DNA of 64,000 nt from Marinitoga litoralis (GTDB lineage Bacteria > Thermotogota > Thermotogae > Petrotogales > Petrotogaceae), in assembly GCF_016908145.1 (NCBI RefSeq), contig NZ_JAFBDI010000001.1, positions 1 through 64,000 on the forward strand. Reading direction: 5' to 3'. Below are positions 7,938 to 16,804 of the stretch, piece after piece. A program made the translations under genes and the position numbers. Under the pieces are notes generated by a model. The model worked only from the letters and a program-made list of their open reading frames with translations, did no database searches and was not told the DNA's origin. How positions within the stretch are numbered: position 1 is the first letter of the stretch; every line of letters begins with the position of its first letter.

Positions 7938-8816
7938 ATGGTTACTAAAATGCGAAAAAGAGAAGCCCGTAAGGGGCTTCTTATATCCTCAACATATTTG
8001 ATATATGCTGCTATTTTTTGGGGATATCCATTTGTGTGGTTAGTTATATTGGCTTTTTCTAGATGGAGATATGTAGGTAGACCACAATTTGCAGGATTTA
8101 GAAACTTTTTGAGGATAATTTATGATCCAATATTTTGGAAATCATTTTTTAATGTTTTAAATTTTCTAGTATATTATATACCAATAGTTTTAATATTTTC
8201 ATTATTATTTGCATTAGCTTTAAGTAAGTTGAAATATGGAAAAACATTTGTAGCTTTATCTTTTTTAGTAGCAAATATTTCTTCTGGAGTAGCATATTCT
8301 ATTATGTTTTCAAAATTGTTTGCAGAAAATGGGCCATTAAATCAAATAATATATAAACTTTTTAATACTACCATTCCTTGGTTTACAAGTCCTCAATTAG
8401 CAATGTTTTCTATATCTCTAATAGTAGTATGGAAATTTATTGGTTATTATGGATTAATACTATATTCTGGAATTATTAGTATTCCTAAAAGTATATATGA
8501 AGCAGCAGAATTAGATGGTGCAAACAAATATGTGAAATTTTTTAAGATTACATTGCCATTGTTAAATCCTTCTATAATAATGGTTTTAGTATTTGCTATA
8601 TCTTTATCATTTGGTATATTTACTGAACCATATATGATTACTGGTGGAGGCCCAATGAGGAGTACATTAATGCCAATGATGGTTATGTATACTTCAGCTT
8701 TTCAAAAATTAGATCCAACTTATTCAGCAACAATGTCAATTTTTATAGCGTTTTTCAGTTTCGGAATAATTTGGATAACAAGAAAATTATTTGAAAGAGA
8801 AGTGGAAATAGTATGA
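7938..8816 (+). CDS. Sugar ABC transporter permease, MalF-like
   Basis: The 292-residue inner-membrane permease has about six transmembrane helices. The EAA loop (EAAELDGANKYVKFFKITLP, from about residue 191) is the contact for the transport ATPase. It starts four bases after the binding-protein stop and its stop overlaps the next permease (ATGA type). No ATPase gene is present in the operon. Sugar importers of this CUT1 type in Thermotogota commonly share an ATPase encoded elsewhere. Confidence 0.92.
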   Translation: MVTKMRKREARKGLLISSTYLIYAAIFWGYPFVWLVILAFSRWRYVGRPQFAGFRNFLRIIYDPIFWKSFFNVLNFLVYYIPIVLIFSLLFALALSKLKYGKTFVALSFLVANISSGVAYSIMFSKLFAENGPLNQIIYKLFNTTIPWFTSPQLAMFSISLIVVWKFIGYYGLILYSGIISIPKSIYEAAELDGANKYVKFFKITLPLLNPSIIMVLVFAISLSFGIFTEPYMITGGGPMRSTLMPMMVMYTSAFQKLDPTYSATMSIFIAFFSFGIIWITRKLFEREVEIV

Positions 8817-9631
8817 AAAAAATAAATAATCATATATTCCACATATTTATGTTTGCTTTGGCATTATTGTGGTTATATCCATATATTTGGTTATTAATGG
8901 CATCGTTAAAACCATCTAATGAAATATATACTAGATTTTGGCCAATACATTTCACTTTAGAGCATTTTAGGTTTATATTAGAAAGTGCAGAAAAAATGCA
9001 AAGACCATTTATAAGAGCATTTTTAAATAGTTTGTTTGTTTCGGTTACAGTAACAGCATCTGTTGTATTAACTTCGTCAATTATATCATATGCTTTGGCT
9101 AAATTAAGATTTAAAGGAAGAAATAAAATATTTAATTTTTTGATATTTCAAATGGTTTTTCCAAGTTTTATGTTTACAATTCCTATGTATATTTTAATAA
9201 GAAATTTGGGACTATTAGATACATATTCTGCATTAATATTACCAAGTTTAATGAGTGGTTGGGGTATTTTTATGATAACTCAAAGTTATAAAGGAACACC
9301 TAATGATTATATTGAAGCTGCAAAAATGGATGGAGCTACTGATCTATGGATTATTTTTAAAATAATGATTCCATTAAATAAATCTGCAGTTGCAATAGTA
9401 TCTTTGTTTACGTTTATTGGTATTTGGGATAATTTTATGTGGCCTTTAATAGTAATGAAAGATTATAACAAAATGCCATTATCAGTATTGTTGGCAAGCT
9501 TTAATCATGAATATGGATCCTATATAGGGCCAATATTAGCCGGATCTGTTATACAAACTATACCTATGGTTATACTATTTTTAATATTTAGAAAATATTT
9601 CTTACAAGGAATTTCAATTACTTTAAAGTGA
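8813..9631 (+). CDS. Sugar ABC transporter permease, MalG-like
   Basis: The 272-residue inner-membrane permease is the partner of the preceding one. It has six predicted helices and the EAA loop EAAKMDGATDLWIIFKIMIP at about residues 168-188. WDNFMWPLIVMKDYNKMPL is typical of MalG-type CUT1 permeases. It overlaps the upstream permease by four bases, which suggests translational coupling. Confidence 0.92.
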   Translation: MKKINNHIFHIFMFALALLWLYPYIWLLMASLKPSNEIYTRFWPIHFTLEHFRFILESAEKMQRPFIRAFLNSLFVSVTVTASVVLTSSIISYALAKLRFKGRNKIFNFLIFQMVFPSFMFTIPMYILIRNLGLLDTYSALILPSLMSGWGIFMITQSYKGTPNDYIEAAKMDGATDLWIIFKIMIPLNKSAVAIVSLFTFIGIWDNFMWPLIVMKDYNKMPLSVLLASFNHEYGSYIGPILAGSVIQTIPMVILFLIFRKYFLQGISITLK

Positions 9632-9641
9632 GGTGTTAAAG

Positions 9642-10526
9642 TTGGATTTGAAATTAAAAAGACATCCATTAAACCCATTATTTTCTCCTAATCCAAATCA
9701 TTTATGGGAATCAAGATTTGTTTTTAATCCAGCTGTAGTATATGATGGAGAATTATTTCATATGTTATATAGAGCTCAGGGAGAAGATATGGTCTCAAGA
9801 ATGGGGTATGCGGTAAGTACAGATGGTATTCATTTTAACAGAATGGAAAAACCTGTATTTGAACCAGAAGATATAACAGAAATGTATGGTGTTGAAGATC
9901 CTAGACTTACATATATTAATGGTAAATATTATATGTGTTATACTGCATATTCTCCAACAAATATTAGTGTTGCTATGGCTTCTACAACAAACTTTTTTAA
10001 TTGGGAAAGGCATGGTATAGTATTACCTGAATCTCCAAATAAAGATGCTGCTATTTTACCAGAAAAAATAAATGGAAAATATGTAATGTTCCATAGAATA
10101 GAACCAGATATATGGTTAGCTTTTTCAGATGATATGATTCATTGGGGAGATTATGTAAGTATAGCAAAGCCTAGAGAAGGATATTGGGATGATGTAAAAA
10201 TAGGTATTGCAGGACCTCCTATAAAAACTGAATATGGATGGTTATTATTATACCATGGAGTTCAGAATGCACCTAGATTAATATATAGATTAGGATTTAT
10301 GCTTTTAGATTTAAATGATCCTACTAAAGTTTTAAAAAGAACAGAAAAACCTGTATTAGAACCAGAAGAACCATGGGAAAAGTTTGGTGGAGTACCAATG
10401 GTAGTATTTTCTGACGCAATAGTTGAGTATAAAGATCAATATTATATATATTATGGTGCAGCTGATAATTATATAGCATTAGCGACAATTTCAAAAGAAG
10501 AAGTTTATAAATGGATAAAAGAATAA
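9642..10526 (+). CDS. GH130 family phosphorylase (beta-1,4-mannoside type)
   Basis: This cytoplasmic glycoside phosphorylase of about 294 residues has a five-bladed propeller fold. Diagnostic segments are RFVFNPAVVYDGELFHMLYRAQ, RMGYAVSTDGIHF (the usual place of the catalytic Asp), YGVEDPRLTYINGKYYMCYTAY, LLYHGV and YYGAADNYIALAT. GH130 enzymes use inorganic phosphate to split beta-mannosides, giving mannose-1-phosphate. A GTG at 9633 has no proper ribosome-binding site. TTG 9642 has GAGGTG six bases upstream and is chosen. It ends the importer operon, so its substrate is probably what the importer brings in. Mannosyl-glucose and mannooligosaccharide specificities cannot be told apart by eye. 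Confidence 0.88.
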   Translation: MDLKLKRHPLNPLFSPNPNHLWESRFVFNPAVVYDGELFHMLYRAQGEDMVSRMGYAVSTDGIHFNRMEKPVFEPEDITEMYGVEDPRLTYINGKYYMCYTAYSPTNISVAMASTTNFFNWERHGIVLPESPNKDAAILPEKINGKYVMFHRIEPDIWLAFSDDMIHWGDYVSIAKPREGYWDDVKIGIAGPPIKTEYGWLLLYHGVQNAPRLIYRLGFMLLDLNDPTKVLKRTEKPVLEPEEPWEKFGGVPMVVFSDAIVEYKDQYYIYYGAADNYIALATISKEEVYKWIKE

Positions 10527-10560
10527 TATATACCCCATCTCAAGATGGGGTATATATTAT
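10523..10560. terminator. Bidirectional terminator between the two sugar operons
   Basis: AATATATACCCCATC (10525-10539), loop TCAA, then GATGGGGTATATATT (10544-10558) gives a perfect 15-base stem. It contains the stop codons of the GH130 and GH65 genes and serves both strands. Confidence 0.88.
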
Positions 10561-12761
10561 TGAGATATATTTTTAATTTTTAAATTATTTTGAGTGATTT
10601 TAATATTGAATAAATTATTTTTATAATAAATATTAAATTCCATACTTTTCCAATGTGGTGGTAGCCATGGTTTAAAATTTAGATTTTCTTTTTTATCAAT
10701 ATACATTCCACCGAACCCAAATATTGCCGCTTGCCATGTTCCACCAGAACTTGCTGCATGTAATCCTAGAGCTGTATTCCCTTGATTATCATCTAAATCT
10801 ACAAGAGCAGTTCTTAAAAAATATTCATAAGCTTTAGAATGGTCTCCAACTGCTAATCCCATAATAGCATACATACTAGGGCTTAGTGAAGATTTATGCA
10901 TAGTTCTTTTTTCATAATATTCAAAATTAATTTTTTTGGTTTCAAAATCAAATTCTTCAGGTAATAAATGCATTAACATTAGAACATCAGCTTGCTTTAT
11001 TAATTGATAATTATTTAATTTAGATAAATCTACATTTTTTGGCCATTCAGGCATATTTTTATTATTATAATTTGTAATTATTTTATCTTCAAGATTAAAA
11101 TATCCTTCAAATTGTTCTATTAAATGAGTATTTTTATACCATGGAATAAAAATTTTATTTGATATTTCTTCCCATTTTATTAATTCGCTCTCAGTTAAAT
11201 TTATTTTATTTGATATTTTTTCATAACTTTCTGGAAATTTTTCTTTAATAATTTTTATATATTTTAAGGCTTCAATTATATTCCATTTGGCTAAATAATT
11301 TGTATAAAAATTATTATTTACATGTTCATGAAATTCGTCAGGACCAATCACATCGTTAATTTCATATCTATCTTTATTTTTGTTATATTCAGCTCTAGAA
11401 ACCCAAAATCTTGCTGTTTCAAAAAAGATTTCAGCACCATATTCTAAGAAAAATTCCCAATCGTCTGTAGCCCTCAAATATTCTCTTATTGCAAATGCAA
11501 TATCAGCTGTTATATGATACTCTTTATCTCCTGTCCAAATTCTAACTTTATTACCATAATAATCTTCTCCCCATTTTGGAGTTTCTTCATCGCCTGTATC
11601 CGCAGATTCCCAAGGGAATTGAGCTCCCAAATATCCATTTTTTCTTGCATTTTCTCTTGCCTTATCTAATGTATGATATCTATACATTAGAAATGTACGT
11701 GCAGCTTTTGGAAATTCGTAAATATAAAATGGTAACATAAAAATTTCAGTATCCCAGAAAACATGACCTTTATAGCCTTCACCATGTAGTCCTTTTGCGC
11801 CTATGCTAACTAATTCATCTTCAGGATTTGCAAGTGATAATAGCGAAAAAATATTAAATCTTAAAGCTTTATCTGCCTTTTCATCACCTTCTATTTTTAT
11901 ATCTGCAACATTCCAAAGTTTTTCAAGTTTTTCCTTACTTTTTTTTAAAAGATTATCAACACCAATTTTTCTTGCATTAATTATTTCTTTCAAATTATTT
12001 TCATATACGTTTCTATCTCTTCTAGAATCTAAAACACTGGTATAAATGCTTATATTATACTCTTTTTCAGGTTCGGGATCTATGTCTATTGATTGAGCTA
12101 TAAAATCTATATAATTTCTAGTAGTTTTTGAATGATAGTTTTCAATATCTATAGAAGATAATATACCAACTTTATAATTTTGTTCTTTTGTAGTAGCTTC
12201 TAAATATAAAAAATCATCTGAAAGTGTATAATTTGACAAGAAATAATGTTTTACTCTATCTTTTGGATGTAAAAAAGAATTTGTAGTTTTTCCATCAATG
12301 AAATATTCTAAAGTTATTCTATCCTTATAGTTTTCTGGAGTTATATTATATTTCATTAAAGCTAAATTTCTTTTGTCATGACTTAAAAATCTATAACCTT
12401 CAATTTTTGTAATTCTATTTTTATTATCTTTTAATCTAATCTTTTTATATAGTATTCCTTGTTTCATATCCAATACTCTTATATAATCAAGAATATCACA
12501 TTTAAGTGGATTTAAATATTCATATTTTAAATATATTCTTAATCCCCAAAAATAAGGTAAATTAACCAACTCTTTAACTTGAGACTCTGATTTATCAAAT
12601 ATACCAGCAACGTATGTTCCTGGAGTCTCATTAGAAAATAAATCTTCAAAAGTGCCTCTTACTCCCAAATATCCATTTGAAAGAGTAAATATAGTTTCTT
12701 GTGAATGAGATATTTCAAAATTTTCTTGTTTTATTAACCATTTTTCATCTGATAGGATCAT
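10557..12761 (-). CDS. GH65 family glycoside phosphorylase (kojibiose/maltose/trehalose phosphorylase type)
   Basis: The 734-residue cytoplasmic enzyme has the usual GH65 order of N-terminal beta-sandwich, helical linker and (alpha/alpha)6 catalytic barrel. The segments LSNGYLGVRGTFED (28-41), GHVFWDTEIFMLPF (332-345) and GYLGAQFPWESADTGDE are family hallmarks. The catalytic acid should be Glu476 in VIGPDEFHEHVNNNFYTN. KQADVLMLMHLLP and HKSSLSPSMYAIMGLA are the phosphate-side motifs. GH65 phosphorylases invert an alpha-glucoside to beta-glucose-1-phosphate. The adjacent, overlapping beta-phosphoglucomutase gene fits that product. Kojibiose, maltose, nigerose and trehalose specificities cannot be separated from the sequence alone. 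Confidence 0.88.
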   Translation of the reverse strand: MILSDEKWLIKQENFEISHSQETIFTLSNGYLGVRGTFEDLFSNETPGTYVAGIFDKSESQVKELVNLPYFWGLRIYLKYEYLNPLKCDILDYIRVLDMKQGILYKKIRLKDNKNRITKIEGYRFLSHDKRNLALMKYNITPENYKDRITLEYFIDGKTTNSFLHPKDRVKHYFLSNYTLSDDFLYLEATTKEQNYKVGILSSIDIENYHSKTTRNYIDFIAQSIDIDPEPEKEYNISIYTSVLDSRRDRNVYENNLKEIINARKIGVDNLLKKSKEKLEKLWNVADIKIEGDEKADKALRFNIFSLLSLANPEDELVSIGAKGLHGEGYKGHVFWDTEIFMLPFYIYEFPKAARTFLMYRYHTLDKARENARKNGYLGAQFPWESADTGDEETPKWGEDYYGNKVRIWTGDKEYHITADIAFAIREYLRATDDWEFFLEYGAEIFFETARFWVSRAEYNKNKDRYEINDVIGPDEFHEHVNNNFYTNYLAKWNIIEALKYIKIIKEKFPESYEKISNKINLTESELIKWEEISNKIFIPWYKNTHLIEQFEGYFNLEDKIITNYNNKNMPEWPKNVDLSKLNNYQLIKQADVLMLMHLLPEEFDFETKKINFEYYEKRTMHKSSLSPSMYAIMGLAVGDHSKAYEYFLRTALVDLDDNQGNTALGLHAASSGGTWQAAIFGFGGMYIDKKENLNFKPWLPPHWKSMEFNIYYKNNLFNIKITQNNLKIKNISQ

Positions 12762-13416
12762 TTTTTCGCCTCCTGAATATGTCTGTTAAAATATCTAAAT
12801 TTATTTCATTTAATGATTTAACAACTAAGTTAGCATGTGATAATTCATTATAATTATTATGTCTTGCAACCCCTATAGTAAACATTTTTGCATTAATACC
12901 AGCATTTATTCCTTCTATGGCATCTTCAATTACAATACAATTTTCTGGAGAAACATTTAATCTATTAGCAGCAATTAAAAAAATTTCAGGATTTGGTTTA
13001 CCATTAACAAAGTCATAGCCTGTGACAACTGTATCAAAAATATTGTATATACCTAAAGAGTCTAATATTTTTTTAGTGTTTTTACTTGATGAAGCTACTG
13101 CTATTTTAATTTTATTATTTTTAAGTTCTTTAATGAAATTCCATGTATCAGTAAATATTTCAGGAGGATTTTTTTCAACATATTCTAAAAAATAATTTTG
13201 TTTCTCTTCTGACATTGTAGTTAATATTTCTTCATCAGCATTTATTGCAACAGAAGAGATTCCTTTCATTCTAGGTTTCCCGTCTACTTTTTCTTTATAT
13301 ATTTTAAAATCAAAATAATAACCATATTTTTCAAACATTTTTTTCCATGCTTTGAAATGTAAAGGAACAGTATCAGTAATTACTCCATCCATATCAAATA
13401 TAACAGCTTCTAACAC
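12745..13416 (-). CDS. pgmB: Beta-phosphoglucomutase
   Basis: The 223-residue HAD-superfamily enzyme converts beta-glucose-1-phosphate to glucose-6-phosphate. Motif I is FDMDGVITDTVPLHFKAW (nucleophile Asp8, acid/base Asp10). SSSKNTKKILDSLG is motif II. GKPNPEIFLIAA and CIVIEDAIEGI are motifs III and IV. The cap segment DGKPRMKGISSV resembles the beta-PGM substrate loop. Its end overlaps the GH65 gene start by 17 bases, so the phosphorylase and its follow-on enzyme are translated together. Confidence 0.9.
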   Translation of the reverse strand: MLEAVIFDMDGVITDTVPLHFKAWKKMFEKYGYYFDFKIYKEKVDGKPRMKGISSVAINADEEILTTMSEEKQNYFLEYVEKNPPEIFTDTWNFIKELKNNKIKIAVASSSKNTKKILDSLGIYNIFDTVVTGYDFVNGKPNPEIFLIAANRLNVSPENCIVIEDAIEGINAGINAKMFTIGVARHNNYNELSHANLVVKSLNEINLDILTDIFRRRKNDPIR

Positions 13417-13427
13417 ACAAATTCCTC

Positions 13428-14321
13428 CTAACCTTTAATTGCTGAAGATTTTCCTGATTCTATAAATTGATTTTGGAAAGATAAAAAAATAATAATCATT
13501 GGTATTGTCATAAGAATAGATGCTGCCATCATATATTGCCAAAAAGTGTAATATGATGTTTTAAAGAAATTTAATCCCATAGTCAAAGTATACATAGTTT
13601 TATCTGACGTAATTATTAAAGGCCACATAAAATCATTCCAAGCACCTAAAAAAGTATATATTGCTAAAGCACTCATAGCAGGTTTAGCATTTGGGATTAC
13701 AATAGTAAAAAATGTTTTAATTATTCCAGCACCATCTATTCTTGCAGCCTCTTCTAATTCTTTTGGGAAATTTAAAAAGAATTGTCTCATTAAGAAAAGT
13801 CCAAATACACCTGTTAATTTTGGTAAAATTAATCCACTATAAGTATTAACAAGTCCAAATTTTACCATAAGATTGTATTGAGGTATCATAATCACTTGGA
13901 ACGGAATCATCATTGTAGCCAAGAAAAGAGAAAACCAAAAATTTTTAAATGGAAAATGTAGTTTTGCAAATGCATATCCTCCTAGTGTATCTAAAATCAA
14001 ATGTCCTATGGTTAATGCTCCTGCATAAAATATAGTATTTAAAATCCATCTTCCATATAGAGGAACAACCTCAAAAATTTTTATATAATTTTTTAAAGTA
14101 GCATTAACTCCAAAAACCTTTGGGGGTATTTTAAAAAGATTAATATTAGGAGGCCATTGCATTATATCTATTCCAAATCTTTCTCCAGTATTCGGATCAA
14201 TACCATTTAATGGGGTAATAGAAACTAAAAATGCCCAAAAAAAAGGGAATAAAGATATTAATGCATAAGATATTAAAATAATATAAGATATAGTTCTTGC
14301 TAATTTTATTTTGCTTTTCAT
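13428..14321 (-). CDS. Sugar ABC transporter permease, MalG-like (GH65 operon)
   Basis: This inner-membrane permease of about 297 residues has about six helices. The EAA loop is ELEEAARIDGAGIIKTFFTI, and GAWNDFMWPLIITSDKTMYTL is MalG-like. ATG 14321 lies six bases after GAGGTG. An in-frame GTG at 14330 overlaps that ribosome-binding site and is rejected. A hydrophilic periplasmic segment after the first helix (about residues 30-85, with PFFWAFLVSITPLNGIDPNTG) is longer than usual. It follows the MalF-like permease directly. Confidence 0.9.
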   Translation of the reverse strand: MKSKIKLARTISYIILISYALISLFPFFWAFLVSITPLNGIDPNTGERFGIDIMQWPPNINLFKIPPKVFGVNATLKNYIKIFEVVPLYGRWILNTIFYAGALTIGHLILDTLGGYAFAKLHFPFKNFWFSLFLATMMIPFQVIMIPQYNLMVKFGLVNTYSGLILPKLTGVFGLFLMRQFFLNFPKELEEAARIDGAGIIKTFFTIVIPNAKPAMSALAIYTFLGAWNDFMWPLIITSDKTMYTLTMGLNFFKTSYYTFWQYMMAASILMTIPMIIIFLSFQNQFIESGKSSAIKG

Positions 14322-14331
14322 AAAATTCACC

Positions 14332-15489
14332 TCAATATTCTTCTTTAATAAACTTTCTTTGTAAAATAGTTATAAATAATATAATTGCAAATAATATTAG
14401 CGCCAATGCAGATGCATAACCCATATTTCCATATTCAAATGCGTTTTTATAAATATAATAAGAAATTGTTATATTTCTCATATTTTTTATTAAGAAATAA
14501 ATTTGATCAAAAACTTGCATACAGCCTATTGTACCCATAATCATTACAAACAAAATTTGAGGCTTTAACATTGGAACTGTAATTTTCCAGAATATTATTG
14601 ACGAGGTAGCCCCATCAATTTTTGCTGCTTCATATATTGATGTTGGAATATCTTGTAACCCCGCTAAAAATGTAACCATAAAATATCCTGCAGTTGTCCA
14701 TATATTCATTACCATAATGGCTGGTAATGCTGTATTTGGATTTTCTAACCAGGCTATTGGTTGAAATCCAAATATTGATAAAAACCTATTTAAAATTCCT
14801 GGACGAGAATATATCATCCAAAAAATCATAGATATAGCAGCTGATGATGTAATTGCAGGAATAAAAAAAGTAGCTTTAAAAAACTTTACTCCCTTAATTT
14901 TTGAATTAGTAGCTACTGCTAAAACAATAGCTAAGAAAGTTTGAACAGGTACTACAATTATTGAATAAAAAAAAGTATTAAATAATGAAATAATAAAATA
15001 TTGGTCTTTAAACATTTTTTTGAAATTTTCCAATCCTAAAAAATTAGGAATATATTTTTTAAATTTAGAACTTCCTCTCTTAAGATAAAGATCCATTAAA
15101 TCAGATATTTTTATCTCTTTATTTAATTTACCATCTACAAAATCCTGTAATAATTTTTTAGTATCAAAATAATTTTTTATTATATTTTCCTTTTCATTAT
15201 CTAAATTTATCCCAACATCGGATTTAATGAAAGATATTAAATTAAAGTAATCTTTTATCTCATTAATTGAAGAAACTTCATTTTGAAAAAATCCAAGATG
15301 AAATTCTAAAGTTTCTTGTGGATTAAAAGTAACTTCTAAATTTCTAGCATTCAAAGGATTATAATCAGTAAAACTATAATAAAAAGCTGCGAAAATAGGA
15401 TATATTGTAAAAATTATTATTGTTAAAATAATTGGAGATGCAAAAAGATATCCAACTATAGCTTCTTTTGATTTCCACTTTAATTGCAT
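14332..15489 (-). CDS. Sugar ABC transporter permease, MalF-like, with a large extracellular insertion
   Basis: This permease of about 385 residues exceeds the usual 290-300. The extra length lies between the first helix and the rest: about 110 hydrophilic residues after YYSFTDYNPLN up to PNFLGLENFKKMF. This is the same position as the periplasmic P2 loop of E. coli MalF, which contacts the binding protein. The EAA loop EAAKIDGATSSIIFWKITVP is intact. ATG 15489 is chosen because GGTGGT lies a few bases upstream. The longer frame to 15543 would begin inside the binding-protein gene and cross the hairpin at 15506-15534. Confidence 0.88.
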   Translation of the reverse strand: MQLKWKSKEAIVGYLFASPIILTIIIFTIYPIFAAFYYSFTDYNPLNARNLEVTFNPQETLEFHLGFFQNEVSSINEIKDYFNLISFIKSDVGINLDNEKENIIKNYFDTKKLLQDFVDGKLNKEIKISDLMDLYLKRGSSKFKKYIPNFLGLENFKKMFKDQYFIISLFNTFFYSIIVVPVQTFLAIVLAVATNSKIKGVKFFKATFFIPAITSSAAISMIFWMIYSRPGILNRFLSIFGFQPIAWLENPNTALPAIMVMNIWTTAGYFMVTFLAGLQDIPTSIYEAAKIDGATSSIIFWKITVPMLKPQILFVMIMGTIGCMQVFDQIYFLIKNMRNITISYYIYKNAFEYGNMGYASALALILFAIILFITILQRKFIKEEY

Positions 15490-15505
15490 AAGACCACCAC
15501 CTTTA

Positions 15506-15534
15506 AATTTAAGGGGGATTTCCCCCCTTAAATT
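15506..15534 (-). promoter_or_regulatory. Strong intercistronic hairpin after the binding-protein gene
   Basis: AATTTAAGGGGG (15506-15517) pairs with CCCCCTTAAATT (15523-15534) over 12 bases with a five-base loop. It overlaps the binding-protein stop codon and precedes the permease ribosome-binding site. On the minus strand it is followed by AAAGG, not a U-run. It is therefore better explained as an mRNA-stabilising or attenuating hairpin that keeps binding protein in excess over permease than as a full terminator. Confidence 0.7.
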
Positions 15535-16750
15535 ATTTTCCACTAATCCATTGAGGATAATTTTCCTTTATTTGATTTAAAGCTTCTTCTAAAGTAATTT
15601 TATTATAAAATAAGTCTTTTAATCTTGAATTTATTTGATCATTTGCTATAGAGAAAATACCAGTGGGTGTTGGAACACTCCAAGGTTGAGCATATTCTGC
15701 GCCTTTATAAAATGGTATTTTCATAGGATCTTTATCTTTTGATGCTAAATCTTTTCTTGAAGCTAAAACACCAGCTTTTTCAACGAAAATTTCTTGTCCT
15801 CTAGTAACTAAAAATTTTAAAACTTCCCAAGCTGCAGCTTTATTTTTTGATTCTTTGTTAATTGACCAAGAAACAGTATATACCATAGTAGATTTTTTTA
15901 TTAAAGAAGGCATTTCAACAACACCCATTTTTTTATAAACGTCAGGATAAGAACTTTTTAAAAATCCTAAAGACCATGGACCTGACATACCCATAGCAAC
16001 TTTTTCTTTTCCAAGAGCTTCTCCAATCCATCCTGCTCCAACAGTTTGTGGTTCAACAGCAACATTATATTTAGTTACTAAATCAATATAAAATTTAAGT
16101 CCAAATTTAGATGCGGGTTCATCTAAAGTAGTATTTAAATTCTCATCAACTAGTCTTCCTCCAGAACCTAAAATAAAAGGGATAACTCTATTAAAATCTG
16201 CGGCTAAAACTAAAGGAGTTTCAAATCCATTTCTTTTTAATTGTAATGCTTTGTCTAATAAATCAAACCAAGTATCATCACTTGTTGGATACGGAACACC
16301 ATATTTATCGAATATTTCCTTATTATAATATAATGCTAAAGTCGAAAAATCTTTTGCAATACCATATACTCTGTTATTATATTTGAAAGCATCAATCAAT
16401 GATGGAAAGTATGCATCTAAATCAAAGTTATCTTTTTTAATATATAAATCTAATGGTAATAAAACATTTTTTGATGCAAATTCTTGAAAAAAGTAGACAT
16501 CAACATAAAAAATATCTGGTGCTGTTCCTGCTGATATACGTGTTTTTAATGTTTCTATATAATTTCCTGGTATAGGTTCCCAAACGATTTGAATATCCTT
16601 ATGAGTAGAGTTAAATTCTTCAACTCCGGCTTTAATAGCAGATTCTTCATCTGGATTACCTGGCCATCCCGAAATTTTTATAGTTGTTACAGCAAATAAC
16701 GAAGAAACCATAAACAAGGATAAAAAAATAACTACCAATACCTTTTTCAT
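15533..16750 (-). CDS. Sugar ABC transporter, extracellular solute-binding protein (family 1, GH65 operon)
   Basis: The 405-residue secreted binding protein has a signal peptide KKVLVVIFLSLFMVSSLFA, with cleavage before VTTIKISGW. ISAGTAPDIFYVDVYFFQEFA and KVAMGMSGPWSLGFL are conserved in MalE/UgpB-like proteins. The ribosome-binding site is GAGGAGGGAT. It is the first structural gene of the operon: binding protein, two permeases, beta-phosphoglucomutase, GH65. The ligand is probably an alpha-glucoside, by association with GH65. Confidence 0.9.
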   Translation of the reverse strand: MKKVLVVIFLSLFMVSSLFAVTTIKISGWPGNPDEESAIKAGVEEFNSTHKDIQIVWEPIPGNYIETLKTRISAGTAPDIFYVDVYFFQEFASKNVLLPLDLYIKKDNFDLDAYFPSLIDAFKYNNRVYGIAKDFSTLALYYNKEIFDKYGVPYPTSDDTWFDLLDKALQLKRNGFETPLVLAADFNRVIPFILGSGGRLVDENLNTTLDEPASKFGLKFYIDLVTKYNVAVEPQTVGAGWIGEALGKEKVAMGMSGPWSLGFLKSSYPDVYKKMGVVEMPSLIKKSTMVYTVSWSINKESKNKAAAWEVLKFLVTRGQEIFVEKAGVLASRKDLASKDKDPMKIPFYKGAEYAQPWSVPTPTGIFSIANDQINSRLKDLFYNKITLEEALNQIKENYPQWISGK

Positions 16751-16774
16751 AAAAATCCCTCCTCTATTTAATAT

Positions 16775-16788
16775 TGAAAACGATTACA
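16775..16788. promoter_or_regulatory. Second LacI-type operator, in front of the binding-protein gene
   Basis: TGAAAACGATTACA matches 12 of 14 bases of the perfect palindrome upstream of the neighbouring lacI (17789-17802). It lies 25 bp before the start codon of the 15533-16750 gene, in the 54-bp gap after lacI. It is likely the main control point of the structural genes. Confidence 0.65.
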
Positions 16789-16804
16789 TTTCGTATTAAA
16801 AAAA

